A stretch of DNA of 64,000 nucleotides from Parapristionchus giblindavisi (GCA_943737045.1 CALSFV010000211.1:620001-684000), one strand, 5' to 3'. Shown: positions 44,301 through 56,400, counted from the first letter of the stretch. Numbers and translations are program-made. The notes: generated from the sequence alone by a model not told the origin.

Positions 44301-45542
44301 TCGGGTATTAGAGTTTGATAGAATGAACATGAAAAGGTGTTCCATTTTACACCTTTTTTTTCTGAGTGTATGCCAATGTTCGACTCTCACGCAAACGGCC
44401 TCATATATTTCTTTTTAAAGGAAACATATTTTAAAATTAATTTTAGGGTGATGCGCACGAGATCAACCGTTGGCACTTACACTTGAAACGTATAATAAAT
44501 GACAAGTAAGAATTATGATTCCTATAAATTTTATTGAAATTTAATTTTATTATTTCTTCTTTGATCATTGAATGTTAACTTTATTAACTTTCATTTTATG
44601 CCATTATCTAATTTATATACCTTTTATTTATTTATTTAGATTTAAACAAATAGAAGGACTATCGAGAAGAGAACGCCACGCACTTGATGACATCATCACG
44701 ACTGTTGTCAACGTAATTGATGAAATCGAACGCTTATTGCGACGTCCTACGGGTACGTGGTGAAACTTTTGACCTTCTGCTCACTTTTAGAAAAAAGTTG
44801 TACAGATGATATTCAAATTCAAAATACGTCACTGACTTGAAGTTTACTTATGTCACACTTTAAGTACTTAATAATAATAAATATATTATTATTTTTTGTC
44901 TACTTAATAATAATAAATATATTATTATTATTATTATTAAGTAGACCTGCGTTTCACTTGAAGTAGACTTACAAGTCTACTCGAAGTGAAAGTGTAAGTA
45001 CACTTCAAGTTTTGAAATACCAGAGAATCTGCTGCACATAAGACCTGTGAAGTGTTATATTTTACACTTTTTGAGCTATTTTAACACCCCTTGTTTTATT
45101 TGTAGAAGAGACTTTCTTGTTTTGCATGGTTCAGAAACTATGCCGATCTCTTTTATATATCAAATAGCGCGTGGCGAAGGCCAGTGGGGTAAGGTGAGAG
45201 GCAGCGCAGAGACAATCGAGAGGCGGTGCGAGATCTAGCCTTTGAACGACTTCCGTTCTTTAGAGCCCAGTGTCATTTTCTTATGCAAGTACATTTTATA
45301 CACGCAATAACACTTCACAGGTCTTATGTACTGTGGATTACATCTCTTTTTCTCTCTGTGTATGTGGTGAAACTTTTAACCTTCTGCTTAATTTTAGAAA
45401 AATAGATTTTATAGATAATATGTATATTGGAGAAAATTTAATCCTTTTTTAGAATTATTTAAAATAATTTTTTCAGTCAGGGTTCATCAAGATCAGCATC
45501 TTCTTATCCCCCTCGTTGACGAGGTATGATTCTTTTTTTTCT

Positions 45543-45635
<93 letters not shown>

Positions 45636-48600
45636 CGCAAGATACTTTTTCATGTGCAATTATGCGCGTGGGTATGTCAGATTACAAACTTTTGACAGAT
45701 TCGTAAATTAATTAATAAAATAAATACTCGATTATTCTAACTATTATAAATGAATGAGAAAATTACACGAATCGATGCAAGATTGTATACATTTAAGAGA
45801 CCGGCTCCGTAAGACTCGAGCATTTTGACCCCCCTGCCGGACATTTGCGAGGACTTTCGATCTGGCCCTCAATACTTTTATCATAGACACATACCGGGGG
45901 AGACTGATGCAAGTTATAGTGAAAATGCCCTTAGGCTTAAACCCGGCTCAAATATGTCACATAAAGTAAAAAAATTGAAAAATTCATATCTTTTCAATCG
46001 TGATACAGTAGCGCCGGAAAGTCAGTGCCAACTTTTTGTTTTTGTTATATTTTATGAACCAAGCGTGCTATCGGGCCGCTCTCGCGAGTTCTTATGGGAA
46101 ATTTATCGAGGAATTCGGCCCTGATATTGCTGTTTCATGAAAACTTCTCACTATTGCGTACGGATGACGCAATCGAAGTCCTCTTTTTTGAAAAATCATA
46201 ACTCCGCGGAAAATTTTTTCCAGCCTACCGTTCTTCTGTAAGTTTGAGATCTACGCGTCGGCTACTCCGAGAAAAATTTAATTTAAAAAAAATTTTAGGT
46301 TGCTGCGATTTTTTTTCAACCGCGGCGGCCATGCTGCAAAATGGCGGCTGCAAACTCATATCTCAGCTCCCAGACGAGCTAGAGACTCGTTCTTGGGATC
46401 AAAATTATTCTTCTGATGTCCCAAATATACCCTGAAAGTGTGGTCTTGATCGAACCACAATTGCCTTCAGTACACCAAATAGTCATTTTTTCCGATGACC
46501 TCACTTTGAAGGCCTACAATTACCAGAGTGATTTTTCTAAAAATGTGGTTCTTGTGCTAAAATGTGCCAACACCATCCCACAAGGCATCCACATACTTTG
46601 GTGAAAGCAGCTTGCTTCCCATCTTCACGGCAAACGATAAGCGAGCATGCACCACAGTATTCTGGTTCAAGCCATTTTGTTTCCATAGCGAGACAAGCGA
46701 AAGACGATTGCATTTGAGAGAGTTTCTATGTTGAGCGGTCGGGGAGGGGCGCGCGCACGCATAGTGAGTGCGTGCGGGAAAAACTGATGTGGCACCGAGG
46801 GGTTGCAAGATGGGTTCTCCCAAGATAGTAGACGTATTCTGTGATAGTTTTGGCACATTTCAACAAAAGAACCAAAATTTTAGAAAAATCACTCCCATAA
46901 TTGTATGCCCTCAAAGGACACCAAAAAGTGCAAGCTCAGATCTCAGCTCCCAGATATGCTAGAGACTCGTTCTTGGGATCAAAATGATCCTTATGATATC
47001 CCAAATACACCCTAAAAGTGTGGTCTTGATCAGACCGAAATTGCTTTCAGTACACCAAATAGTCAGTTTTTTTCACATGACCTCACTTTGACAGCATATG
47101 TACAATTATCTATTTGTATATGGGTATATTTGGGACATCATAAGGATCATTTTGATCCCAAGAACAAGTCTCTAGCATATCTGGGAGCTGAGATCTGAGC
47201 TTGCACTTTTTGGTGTCCTTTGAGGGCATACAATTATGGGAGTGATTTTTCTAAAATTTTGGTTCTTGTGTGTGCCAAAACTAAACAAAAATGTGCCAAA
47301 ACTATCACAGAATACGTCTACAATCTTGGGAGAACCCATCTTGCAACCCCTCGGTGCCACATCAGTCTTTCCCGCACGCACTCACTATGCGTGCGCGCGC
47401 CCCTCCCGTCCCTCCCCTGCCCTGGACGTGCGCCTCCGAAACGAGTGCATGCTCGCTTATCGTTTGCCGTGAAGATGGGAAGCAAGCTGCTTTCACCAAA
47501 GTATGTGGATGCCTTCTGGGATGGTTTTGGCACATTTTACCACAAGAACCACATTTTTAGAAAAATCACTCTGGTAATTGTAGGCCCTCAAAGTGAGGTC
47601 ATCCGAAAAAATGACTATTTGGTGTACTGAAGGCAATTGTGGTTCGATCAAGACCACACTTTCAGGGTATATTTGGGACATCAGAAGAATAATTTTGATC
47701 CCAAGAACGAGTCTCTAGCTCGTCTGGGAGCTGAGATATGAGTTTGCAGCCGCCATTTTGCAGCATGGCCGCCGCGGTTGAAAAAAATCGCAGCAACCTA
47801 AAAAGATTTTTCGGAGTAGCCGACGCGTAGATCTCAAACTTATAGAAGAACGGTAGGCTGGAAAAAAATTTTCCGCGGAGTTATGATTTTTCAAAAAAGT
47901 GGACTTCGATTGCGTCTTCCTTACGCAATAATGAGAAGTTTTCATGAAACAGCAATATCAGGGCCGAATTCCTCGATAAATTTCCCATAAGAACTCGCGA
48001 GAGCGGCCCGATAGCACGCTTGGTTCACAAAATATAACAAAAACAAAAAGTTGGCACTGACTTTCAGGCGCTACTGTAGCTAGGACTTTTATTTCTTTTT
48101 TGTGGTGAATAACATGCCATGAGCTCCTATAAACACAGCTGAACAATAATATCATATCGTTATGAATATGTTTTTTTCGTGTTAGGTTTTCGGATTTTTC
48201 CTCTTCTATCCTCGTTGAGATAGCGCAAGAAATTTCAAAGTGCATATTGTAGCCCCGACGATTATGTACATGGTGGTCATATTCAATTGGCCAGCCAGCT
48301 TGTCATAAGACTCGAGAATTGCAACTGAATGTGAGATATGTGTAAATAGCAAAAATCGAAAATTACATTTCTTTAAATTCGCAAGAGCAAGAGGTAGCTT
48401 TATTATGTCATTTTACTCGTAGTGATGTGCGTATATATGAAAATATACAAATAGACGCAGACTACATTATTAAAAAATTTAGAAAAATAAATATTTTATT
48501 TTTATTTTTTGAACTCCCACATTCAGTCGACCGTCAAGGCAAGTTGATTCATAGGTCGGATGGTGGCTAATGCATGTGCGTTTAAAGAAACGACTGCAAC

Positions 48601-50689
48601 GTGAAGAATCGTCGTTGCGCAGTTCTTGAATATATTTTTTAAATCATCAAACTTGAATATTTATATGTTTCTTTCATATAAATCGGTTGGAAGGTGGCGT
48701 ATTGCAACCAAAGCTGTACCATTGTTATCAATATTAGTGTACGCTATTGTACTGTCGTAATCGCCAGGAATCGAGAACTGATTTTTTTTCAGCCGACGCA
48801 TGATTTTCAACCATGACCCCGGGTTCATGGTTGAGAATGGCTGAGGTCGAAAAATTCATGATGATCCCAGACCAAATACTATTTGCATTATATCAACAGT
48901 GGGCCAACTTTTATTTTTATGGATACCATAACTCTAATTACCGTAATCTAGCTACCGTATCTTATAATAATGTGGTGAAATTCTCGGAAAATTCAGGTGC
49001 GTGCATTACTATTACGGTAACTCGAGTTATGGTATTCATAAAAATAAATGTTGACCCACTGTTAATATAATGCCAAATAGTATTTGGTCTTAGATCACCA
49101 TGAATTTTTCAACCTCGGCCATCCTCAACCATGAACCCGGGGTCATGGTTGAAAATCATGGGTCGACTGAAAAAAAAATTAGTTCGTGATTCCTGACGGT
49201 TACTGTAGTGCAGTATAGTACACTCCTATTGATAACAATGGTACAGCTTTGGTTGCCATACGCCACCTTCCAACCGATTTATGTAAAAGAAACATATAAA
49301 TAATCAAGTTTGATAATTAAACAAAATAATTTCGAAATCGGCGAAACGACGATTCTTCACGTGGCAGTTTTTTTCGCAAGCGGACATGCATCCGCCACCA
49401 TCCGCCCTATGAATCAACTTGCCTTGACTGTCGACCCAATTTGAGGGTTGAAAAAATAAAAAATAAAAAAATTTTTTAAATTTTTTTTTAAATGTAGTCT
49501 GAGTTTATTTGTATATTTTTTCTGGGTATGCGCATCACTACGAGTAAAATGACATAATAAAGCTACCTCTTACTCTTGCGAATTTCAAGAATTTTAATTT
49601 TCGATTTTTTGCAATTTACACATTTCTCACATTTGGTTGCAATTCTCGATGCCTGCGAAATGTTGGCAGGTTCAGGGAATGTGACCACCATGTACACAAT
49701 CGTCAGGGCTACAATATGCACTATGTCATTACTTGAGCTATCTGTTCAACGAGGATAGAAGAAGAAAAATCTGAAAATCAGACACGAAAAACATATTCAG
49801 AACGATGTGATATTAATGTTCAGCAGTGTTTGGAAGAGTGCATAGCATGTTAATCACTAATGAAATAAAATAAAAGTCCTAGCAATCACGATTGAAAAAA
49901 TATGAATTTTTCAAATTTTTAATTATGTGACATATTTGAGCCGGGTTTGAGCCTAAGGGCATTTTCACTATAACTTTCATCGGTCTCCCCCCGGTATGTG
50001 TCTATGATAAAAGTATTAAGGGCCAGATCGAAATTCCTCGCGAATGTGCTCGAGTCTTACCGAGCCGGTCTCTTAATGTATGAATGATATGTTTAGGACT
50101 CTTCGTGGTTAACAATTATTGAAAGATTGAAGAATCAAGTAAATGTAGCGTGTATTCTGGCAGACACAGCTCACTTAGGTATTTTTAAAGCCATCTTATA
50201 TAGAATTTTTAATGTAATTATCACTCTGATTATACCAACGGTAAACTCTCATATATTTGAGACATAGGTTGTCTCAGATCCGACAATTAGAGAAGGGTTC
50301 TCTCACATGTGAGATAACTTAGTTAGCTTACTCCAGCCACCGTTACTCTCCAGCGAGAGAGTATTATCCAACGTGTCTTTTTGAGAGTGTTTGGAGTAAG
50401 CTAACCTTTCTCTAACAATAAGGTAGTCCAGTTAAACAACCTATCTCTAAGGGAATTTGCCGTGAGTGTACAGATATGTGCTTATATTCTTTATTTTATT
50501 TTTTTATTTATTCAATTTATTTTAATTTTATTTTATTTTATAGGTCCACCGGCAAACGCTGATGAACGAGCCGCATTGTCAGAAATACCAGAGTCGTTAA
50601 TCAAGGCTTACGAAAAAATTTCTGGTCGTTCTACTACACCTGCTACTTATTCTGCTTCTTGTGTAGAGTATTGCAAATGTAGAAAGTGA
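41335..50689 (+). CDS. Copy 5 of the small six-exon gene family, 155 aa, giant introns
   Basis: Exons 41335-41355, 44447-44505, 44640-44752, 45477-45523, 50097-50178 and 50544-50689 join in phase to 156 codons including TGA. Segments: MAAKRIC; GDAHEINRWHLHLKRIINDK; FKQIEGLSRRERHALDD leading to IDEIERLLRRPT; VRVHQDQHLLIPLVDE; DSSWLTIIERLKNQVNV with CILADTAHL; GPPANADERAALSEI and SLIKAYEKISGRS, ending EYCKCRK. Closest to copy 4 (shared exon 2 and tail). Intron 1 (3.1 kb) carries a Tc1-like relic and a 1.5-kb fold-back. Intron 4 (4.6 kb) carries the 4.3-kb fold-back with a nested element. Every exon and splice site is still intact, so it may be expressed if these introns are removed. Function unknown. 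Confidence 0.6.
41403..42000. mobile_element. Tc1-like MITE relic in intron 1 of copy 5
   Basis: Starts CAGTAGCGGCCAAAAG after TA. Its interior is the inverse of 4640-4960 (CCAGGTTTTGT and related blocks). The right end is not clear. Confidence 0.6.
42160..42310. repeat. Palindrome of TTTGATCTTTGATCTCGCG
   Basis: TTTGATCTTTGATCTCGCGA near 42171 and TCGCGAGATCAAAGATCAAA near 42288 enclose mirrored TGGTATAT motifs. The next 80 bp (GACGAGAGCATTCCAACG) repeat 8160-8240 and 16627-16707. Confidence 0.75.
42833..44366. mobile_element. 1.5-kb fold-back MITE in intron 1 of copy 5
   Basis: The ends are ACTCAGAAAAAAGGTGTAAA and TTTACACCTTTTTTTTCTGA. The interior has GGTGT/ACACC motifs throughout and mirrored AAAACGATGTTTGGGAAAAC-type blocks, with a GC-rich core near 43440-43640. 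Frames of 64-103 codons in it are low-complexity repeats in both orientations and are not supported. Confidence 0.75.
44830..45340. repeat. Nested MITEs in intron 3 of copy 5
   Basis: A member of the AAGTAGACT family (44830-45020) with an AATAATAAATATATT palindrome is followed by CACATAAGACCTGTGAAGTG (45036) and its complement (45308). These enclose a GTATAAAATGTACTTG-family element (45100-45311). Confidence 0.7.
45540..45636. repeat. (AAT)n microsatellite in intron 4 of copy 5
   Basis: About 30 AAT units with a few changes, ending in ATT units. Copy 4 has a shorter AAT tract at the same place (36750-36796). Confidence 0.95.
45797..50072. mobile_element. 4.3-kb TTAA fold-back element with nested insertion
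   Basis: The ends are GAGACCGGCTCCGTAAGACTC and its complement, flanked by TTAA (45793-45796, 50073-50076). Without the nested 2.07-kb element the length is about 2.2 kb, like the relative at 17188-19250. The arms meet near 48965-48985. The host gene's copy 3 has the unoccupied site GCATTTAATGTATG at 30689, so the insertion added the element plus one TTAA. No transposase is visible. Confidence 0.92.
46006..48076. mobile_element. 2.07-kb fold-back nested in the TTAA element, TA target
   Basis: The ends are CAGTAGCGCCGGAAAGTCAG and CTGACTTTCAGGCGCTACTG, flanked by TA (46004-46005, 48077-48078). Two arms of about 1 kb meet near 47100. The relic at 393-1075 has the unoccupied site GATAGCTAGGAC (525-526). 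The opposite arm of the host element (near 49881) has the same stretch unbroken. Tc1/mariner-type target and CAGT start. The 'MRAGKTDVAPRGCKMGSPK' frame occurs in both arms and is a repeat artefact. Confidence 0.92.
50244..50475. repeat. MITE in intron 5 of copy 5
   Basis: Inverted blocks (TCTCTAA, GGAGTAAGCTAAC with GTTAGCTTACTCC) to TTTGCCGTGAGTGTA. The right end resembles 3843-3860 and the CTGTGAGTG tips of the 7661 family. Confidence 0.6.
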
Positions 50690-51390
50690 ATTAGCTTGGG
50701 GTGCACACAGAAAAAAAGTGTAACCCACAGCACATAAGACCTGTGAAGTGTTATAATAATATTAATTTGATAACAATCATTATGGTAAAACTATTATTAA
50801 AGTTCCAATTCGTCATCAGATTCAAACTCTTCAATTTCACTCATATCCCATTTAATGTATTGGGATACGGTACTCATTAAAGAAAAAGAGAAATTTGAAT
50901 TTGAATTATTTGATGCGAATTGTGTATCATTTTAAAGATCTCGTTATGCTGATTTTAAATATACATAATTTGTCTAGTTTTGTTCAAACACGGCCTTGAA
51001 AAACGCTCGACTCGACTTCGATTCGACCTAAAAACGATTATCCGAGGGAGAGAGATAGAGACTGCCAAGGGGAACGAATATCCTCTCCATTCGACCTCGA
51101 CTCGATAGAGACTACAAAACAGGCTCATTCGAGAGCAATTCTCGCCACCCTAGTGGGTACTCTCGTCATCTGTGTCTCTCACATTTGCGTGCTCTCTCTC
51201 TTTTTCGCTCTACCCTTTTCTCTGTTACACCATGAGCAACGGCTAGAGATTCCGATTCTAGTTGTACTTGAATGCTTAATGATGATAAAATGTTCACTGT
51301 TACTGTACGACTGGCTAATGGGATTATTCCCAAACACACAATTTGCCTCTTTCATAAAATCACTGAAAAATATGGGTTCTTGAAAATTTG
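50690..51390 (+). other. 3' region of copy 5, separated from its gene by an insertion
   Basis: Right after the stop lies an M2 tip (TTAGCTTGGGGTG) and CACATAAGACCTGTGAAGTG. The normal family 3' UTR (GATTCCGATTCTAGTTGTACTTG, ATAAAATGTTCACTGTTAC, TTCATAAAATCACTGAAAAA) resumes only at about 51250. The insert is some 550 bp. AAATGATTATTGTTATC-like sequence lies between; no gene. Confidence 0.6.
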
Positions 51391-51867
51391 GTTAGATGAG
51401 TTAAATTGGGTCAATTAAGCATTAAATTTGAGAAGAGAAAAAATCGATCTTTATAATGTTTGAGTAAAGCGTAATATTATAGCTTTTAAAATCTCATTTT
51501 TGAAGGGTTTAAAAATACTCTCTTTTCAGAAAATTCCCAAAAAATTGGGTAACTGAGGCAATTCTCACACTTCAGAGAGTGCACAAGTATTTAAAATTCA
51601 AAGTATGAAATTCAATCACAAGAAATTGTCATTCGGACAAAGAAAACAAGTGATTTTTATATGCTCAATGCTCCTATCGAATAAAATCAGTGAAAGCTAG
51701 TACACCCTTGGAGGCCAGATGACGTCGCTTTGAAATCGCTTTTTTGTCATTTCTCGTCACCCTATGGTGCTACAATTTGCAAATGCCCCTAGGGGCAGAA
51801 TTTGATTGCGATCACGTCTATGTAATTCATTTTTCATGAAAAAGTGTATTTTGCGATATATATATAT

Positions 51868-52146
51868 TGACGGTATAAAATACACTTGTTTATTTGGTAC
51901 GAGAGTAGCCAACCACTCCCACAAGCGACTTTCTTGTTTTGCATGGTTCAGAAACTATGCCGATCTCTTTTATATATAATATAGCGCGCGGCGAAGGTCA
52001 GCCGGGTTAGAGAGAGGCAGCGGAGAGACAATCGAGAGGCGGGGCGAGTTGTAGAAAGCTACATCTCGCTCGCCTCTCGATTGTGACTTCCGTTCGTTAG
52101 CACCATTTGTCATTTTCTTATGCAAGTACATTTTATACGCACAATA
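51868..52146. repeat. MITE of the GTATAAAATGTACTTG family (inverted)
   Basis: TTGACGGTATAAAATACACTTG to CAAGTACATTTTATACGCAC. The interior corresponds to 7196-7469 read inversely. A truncated relative of the 5325 fold-back lies just before it (51705-51840). Confidence 0.75.
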
Positions 52147-52149
52147 GAT

Positions 52150-53004
52150 CGGAATGACTTCTGGACCCCATAGAAAACATTTCAGCAAATTTGCGCCCAT
52201 GAATTCATCTTCAACTTTCAGTGTAGTCGTTTTGCCGTTGAGGTGGAGGCAAGAAAGAGTCGAGAGGATGTGATAGTGCGATAGACCAGAATAAATGTGA
52301 CAACAACTGATAAATTATGAGGAGAGAGAAAAAGGAATAGACTGACCGTGCCAGAGAGAGAGAGAAAAGGGAAAGATAGAGACAAAATCAAAAACTGCGG
52401 TCCGATGTTTCGGCCCTCGGTTCTAGACACCGGAACCGCCCCGTGTGGGTTGGGCCTCATCAGTAGACGAGCCCACACAGGATTTTTGAAAGAGAATTTG
52501 AAAAAAAAGTATAAAACAATAGCAATTTCGTAAGAGAATTTAATATAATGTTAGTCAAGCAAAATAAACAAAAAATAAATAGTGTGAATTATGCTGAGGC
52601 GAGGGGGGGGAGAGAGGGAGGGAAGGATCTCACTGTATATGATCGCTATTATCGATCTATTTTCATGCATTAGTCATTTGTTAATATGCAGATGTTTTCT
52701 TGAACGGACATGAATTCTGTCAGAGATAGCCCTGTGGATGAGAAAGATTCGCTCCATCTTGGCCCCATCTGCATTCTATGACTCCCCTCTGTCTCTCGCA
52801 TAGTCTTTAAGTGGGTACGCGATGAGAGAGTGAGAGAGTGCCAGACAGGCAGAGATTGTGGAGAGACACAGAGGGACAGAGGGACACTCACTCGTCCCTC
52901 CCAATCGATTGCTTGTCCTTCCCGCCCTTCTCTCACTCTCTGCTCGAGCACACTTGTGTGACACATACGCATTAGGGAGGCGAAAACGGGCCATTTCTCA
53001 CCCT
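52150..53004. repeat. Repeat remnants upstream of the zinc-finger gene
   Basis: An inverted relative of 10720-10990 at 52390-52490 (TGGGCCTCATCAGTAG). AGATAGCCCTGTGGATGAGAAAGAT is shared with 32930-32960. 52800-52960 is shared with the repeat at 1-345. No exon-like frame seen. Confidence 0.55.
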
Positions 53005-53146
53005 AGGTCGAATGAGAACCGATGAATAATAACCGACTGAACGATAACCATTTCCATACTTTGTCTATTCATTAGCGCTTGTCTCTCATAAGCAAATGGT
53101 TATCCTCCAGTCGGTTATTATTCATCGGTTCTCATTCGACCTAGTG
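53005..53146. repeat. 140-bp MITE with 37-bp inverted ends
   Basis: CTAGGTCGAATGAGAACCGA and its complement; the arms continue through GAATAATAACCGACTG. Loop about 65 bp. It lies 290 bp before the zinc-finger start codon. Confidence 0.85.
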
Positions 53147-53435
53147 CCCTCACCCTATTCCCTCTTCCTCCGCTAGCGAGTAGAATCTCGAGAGCTACTA
53201 GCTCGTCCCCCTCAGGCTACGGTTCTTTGGGGTTACTGCTAAGTTGAAACACGGTTCAGTTTCAACTCAGTTGTCGTTTATTGGCTCATTATGATCCAAA
53301 TTTTTACAAAAACCTGTCTAGGGTCTGTGTTTTAGTGATCTGTGATGGCACTTATGCTGCGTCCATATAAACCCTGGTCGTTTATGATCATGGGGAATCT
53401 GTTCTCTGTCAATCATTAGTTCCTCTAGCCTTGCC

Positions 53436-56400
53436 ATGGTCTCTCCAATCTGGCGACACTACACAAAAGACAAGGCGGCTGCAAAAGCGACATGCAACTA
53501 CTGCTCCATCGTCCTCGGTGCATTGAGAGGCAGCACGTCCAATCTGTGGCGGCACATGGAGTCCAAACATCCCGAAGTCCAGATTGTTCCTGATAGTGAG
53601 GTAAATTTGTGCGGTACTCCAGAGGCCGCAACCATGAACGTTGGCAAACGGTTTGCCACCGTTCATGGATACCTATTCAGAAGCCCAAATTGTGGGCGGA
53701 GCCTTTGGTGAGATTTAGGGAATCAGATGCTCAGGTGGGAACTGAGACAACCTAGTTTTGGGATAAGGAGGACTAAACTAGTTGCCTGATCTTTGATCTA
53801 ATTCGACCCTGGCTCTGCCCTCTTTTCTAGTGATCTGGGCTTCTGGAGTAGTAGCGGAATTTGAATTACGGGACAATAATAAATGATCTTATCATAGTCC
53901 GATCCGATTTGCTGGATAATCGACGCGCGAGAGAGTGCAAGAGAGTCTCTCTCGGTTGAGCGAAAGGAGGAAGAAATTGGGCGGGTGAGTAATGACCCGT
54001 TTTCGCCACCCCAATATGTACTAATAACTTCGATAATTTATTTACTTAATTATTTATTTATTCACTTATTTATGTTTCACGCCCTTTATCAATGTTATTT
54101 ATTATTATTATTAATAATTTTTAATTTTTTTTGAGATGACATCAACTTCTGACTCGACGGAACTAGAGTCACTCAGTGTGGAGGAGTGGTGCACGAATGT
54201 GAGTAGTTCATCCTTGATCTTTGATCTTTAATCTTTGATCTTTAATCTTTGTCAGGCTCGTCAGTTCACGATCAAGAATCGCGATGTACTGGGTCCGGTG
54301 ATCTACCGTACCATCGATTTGCTGAGGACCGCCAAGGATGCTAATGGCGCCATTGATGTAAGGAAATAGTAGATATATAAATTGAAATGTTTTTTAAAAT
54401 TTGAAACGAAACGGAAACACGACAAGGGTTTCTCTCTTTTACAAATGCTTTAGCTTTAAGAAGTTAAGCCTTAAGACCTGACTAAAGTTGCTAAGACCCG
54501 ACCTTAACATAAAGACCTAGCCTTAAGATCTTAAAAACTTATCCTTAACTTTAACCTAAATACCTGACTTTAAGTTCTTAAGACCCTCGAGAAAACGATT
54601 GAAGGGAGCATAATCAGATGAGTTTGCTTGCAGTCGATACTCGGTCCTCTTCGAGAGTTGGAGTACGAACGACAGAAGGGATTCGCGCATGATGATGGAC
54701 GGTGAGTGTGTGCATACCGTAGTCGGATTACGGTATGTTGTATACTGTAGGCTGGTTACGGTATGGTACGGCATACCGTAGTCGGATTACGGTATTGTAC
54801 GGTACTGTAGGCAGGTTACGGTATGGTACAGGATACCGTAGTCGGATTACGGTATTTTACGGTACTGTAGGCAGGTTACGGTATGGTACGGGATACCGTA
54901 GTTGGGTTGAGGTAACCTTTATTAGACCTATAAGTAGGTTACGGTATGGTACAGGATACCGTATTCGGGTTGCATCATCATGAATACTGTAGAGAGGTTA
55001 TGGTATGATGTAGGATACCGTAGTCAGATTTCAATATCGGCAGATATGCTACTGCACTAATCGGAATACTGTATTCTGCTACCTTAGTCGGATTACCGTA
55101 TAATCATTGCGGTATTTGTTAATGGCAATGTCAGGTCGGATCCCTTTCGAAAGTTGGTCTACGGTCTGACGGAGTGCGTTGCTTCGACTATCGAGGTGCT
55201 AGGACGTCAAATATCTACCGTATCCCCGAAGGACGACGTTTCCTACTTCACACCACACTCTCGCGAGTCCACCGTACCACCGCCCATACCACCTACAGTA
55301 AGCCGACCTACCGTAACCCCTCTCGCTCCTCTTCCTCCGTCTCCTTATCCGTCCAGCACAATTTCATCACATTTCGGGGTGAGTGTGGATTACGGTAGAG
55401 TTCAGGTTTATCGTTGACATCGTTGCAGGAGCCCCAGGACATTAAGAGAGAAGAAGTTGAGTATTCCAGCATGGAATTGGATATCGAATGCCCTGCGTGT
55501 GAGGTATGTTATATTTATGTAATATTATCTATTTTTACATTTTAAAAGCACAGAACGAGCTAATTTGAACCTCAGTTCTGGTAATACTCTCTCGCATTGT
55601 CATCCGCGCGAGAGAACGTGGCCAGAGCGGAGAGTGTAAAATTAGCTCGGGGTGTCCATTTGAAAAATTATTGTAACTATATAATAATAATATTATTATT
55701 ATATTAAATTAATTATTTTAAGTTGTACATGGCCTCGTCGTTTTCCGATTATGAGTTCCACTTGCAGACTATGCACAATCTGGAGCCGAGAACGGTGATT
55801 GATCTTTTTTGTTTATTTATTTATTTATTTATTTATTCCATCAAATATAGTATAAGTAGTATAATAAGTTGTTCAAAGGCTTTTTGAATGTATGTTTCAA
55901 TCGCTTTCTAATATGAAACTGGACCCATTCTTAATTGGTGTTATCTCTCTCTAGGTTTTTAAAAACTTTAAAAATGTATACTTATTTATTTATAAATTGA
56001 CCACTCGAATTGTACGTTAAGTAAACTACTGTTAAACTGTGGTATGGCATACTGGCATACCTTTTGAAAAAAAAACCTTAGCAGTACTGTTATGAGTGTA
56101 GACCTGATTTCTGATTTGAAGATTTGGAACCAGCTAAATTTATTTATTTCAATCTATCAATCAATAATATCTTTTCAGGCTGGTCTCTGGTTCTCGTGCG
56201 CTGGTTGTGGCGTCCATTTCACTTCGTCTTCACAAGTCCGAAAGCACCTCGAAGAGGCGGCGGTCAGTTTATCTTTCAATCAATACAAATCGATACTCAG
56301 TGAGAGCGCTCATTTAAAACTTGGCAAAATGATTGTACTCTCATCGCCTGTGCTCTCTCATTTTTTTGCGTACTCTCTCTCTATTTAGCTCTACCTTTTC

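Noticed and set aside
46557..47681. Overlapping frames of 60-136 codons in both strands
   Set aside because: The region is the centre of a near-perfect fold-back; the same peptides appear mirrored in both arms and no splice or family evidence supports them.
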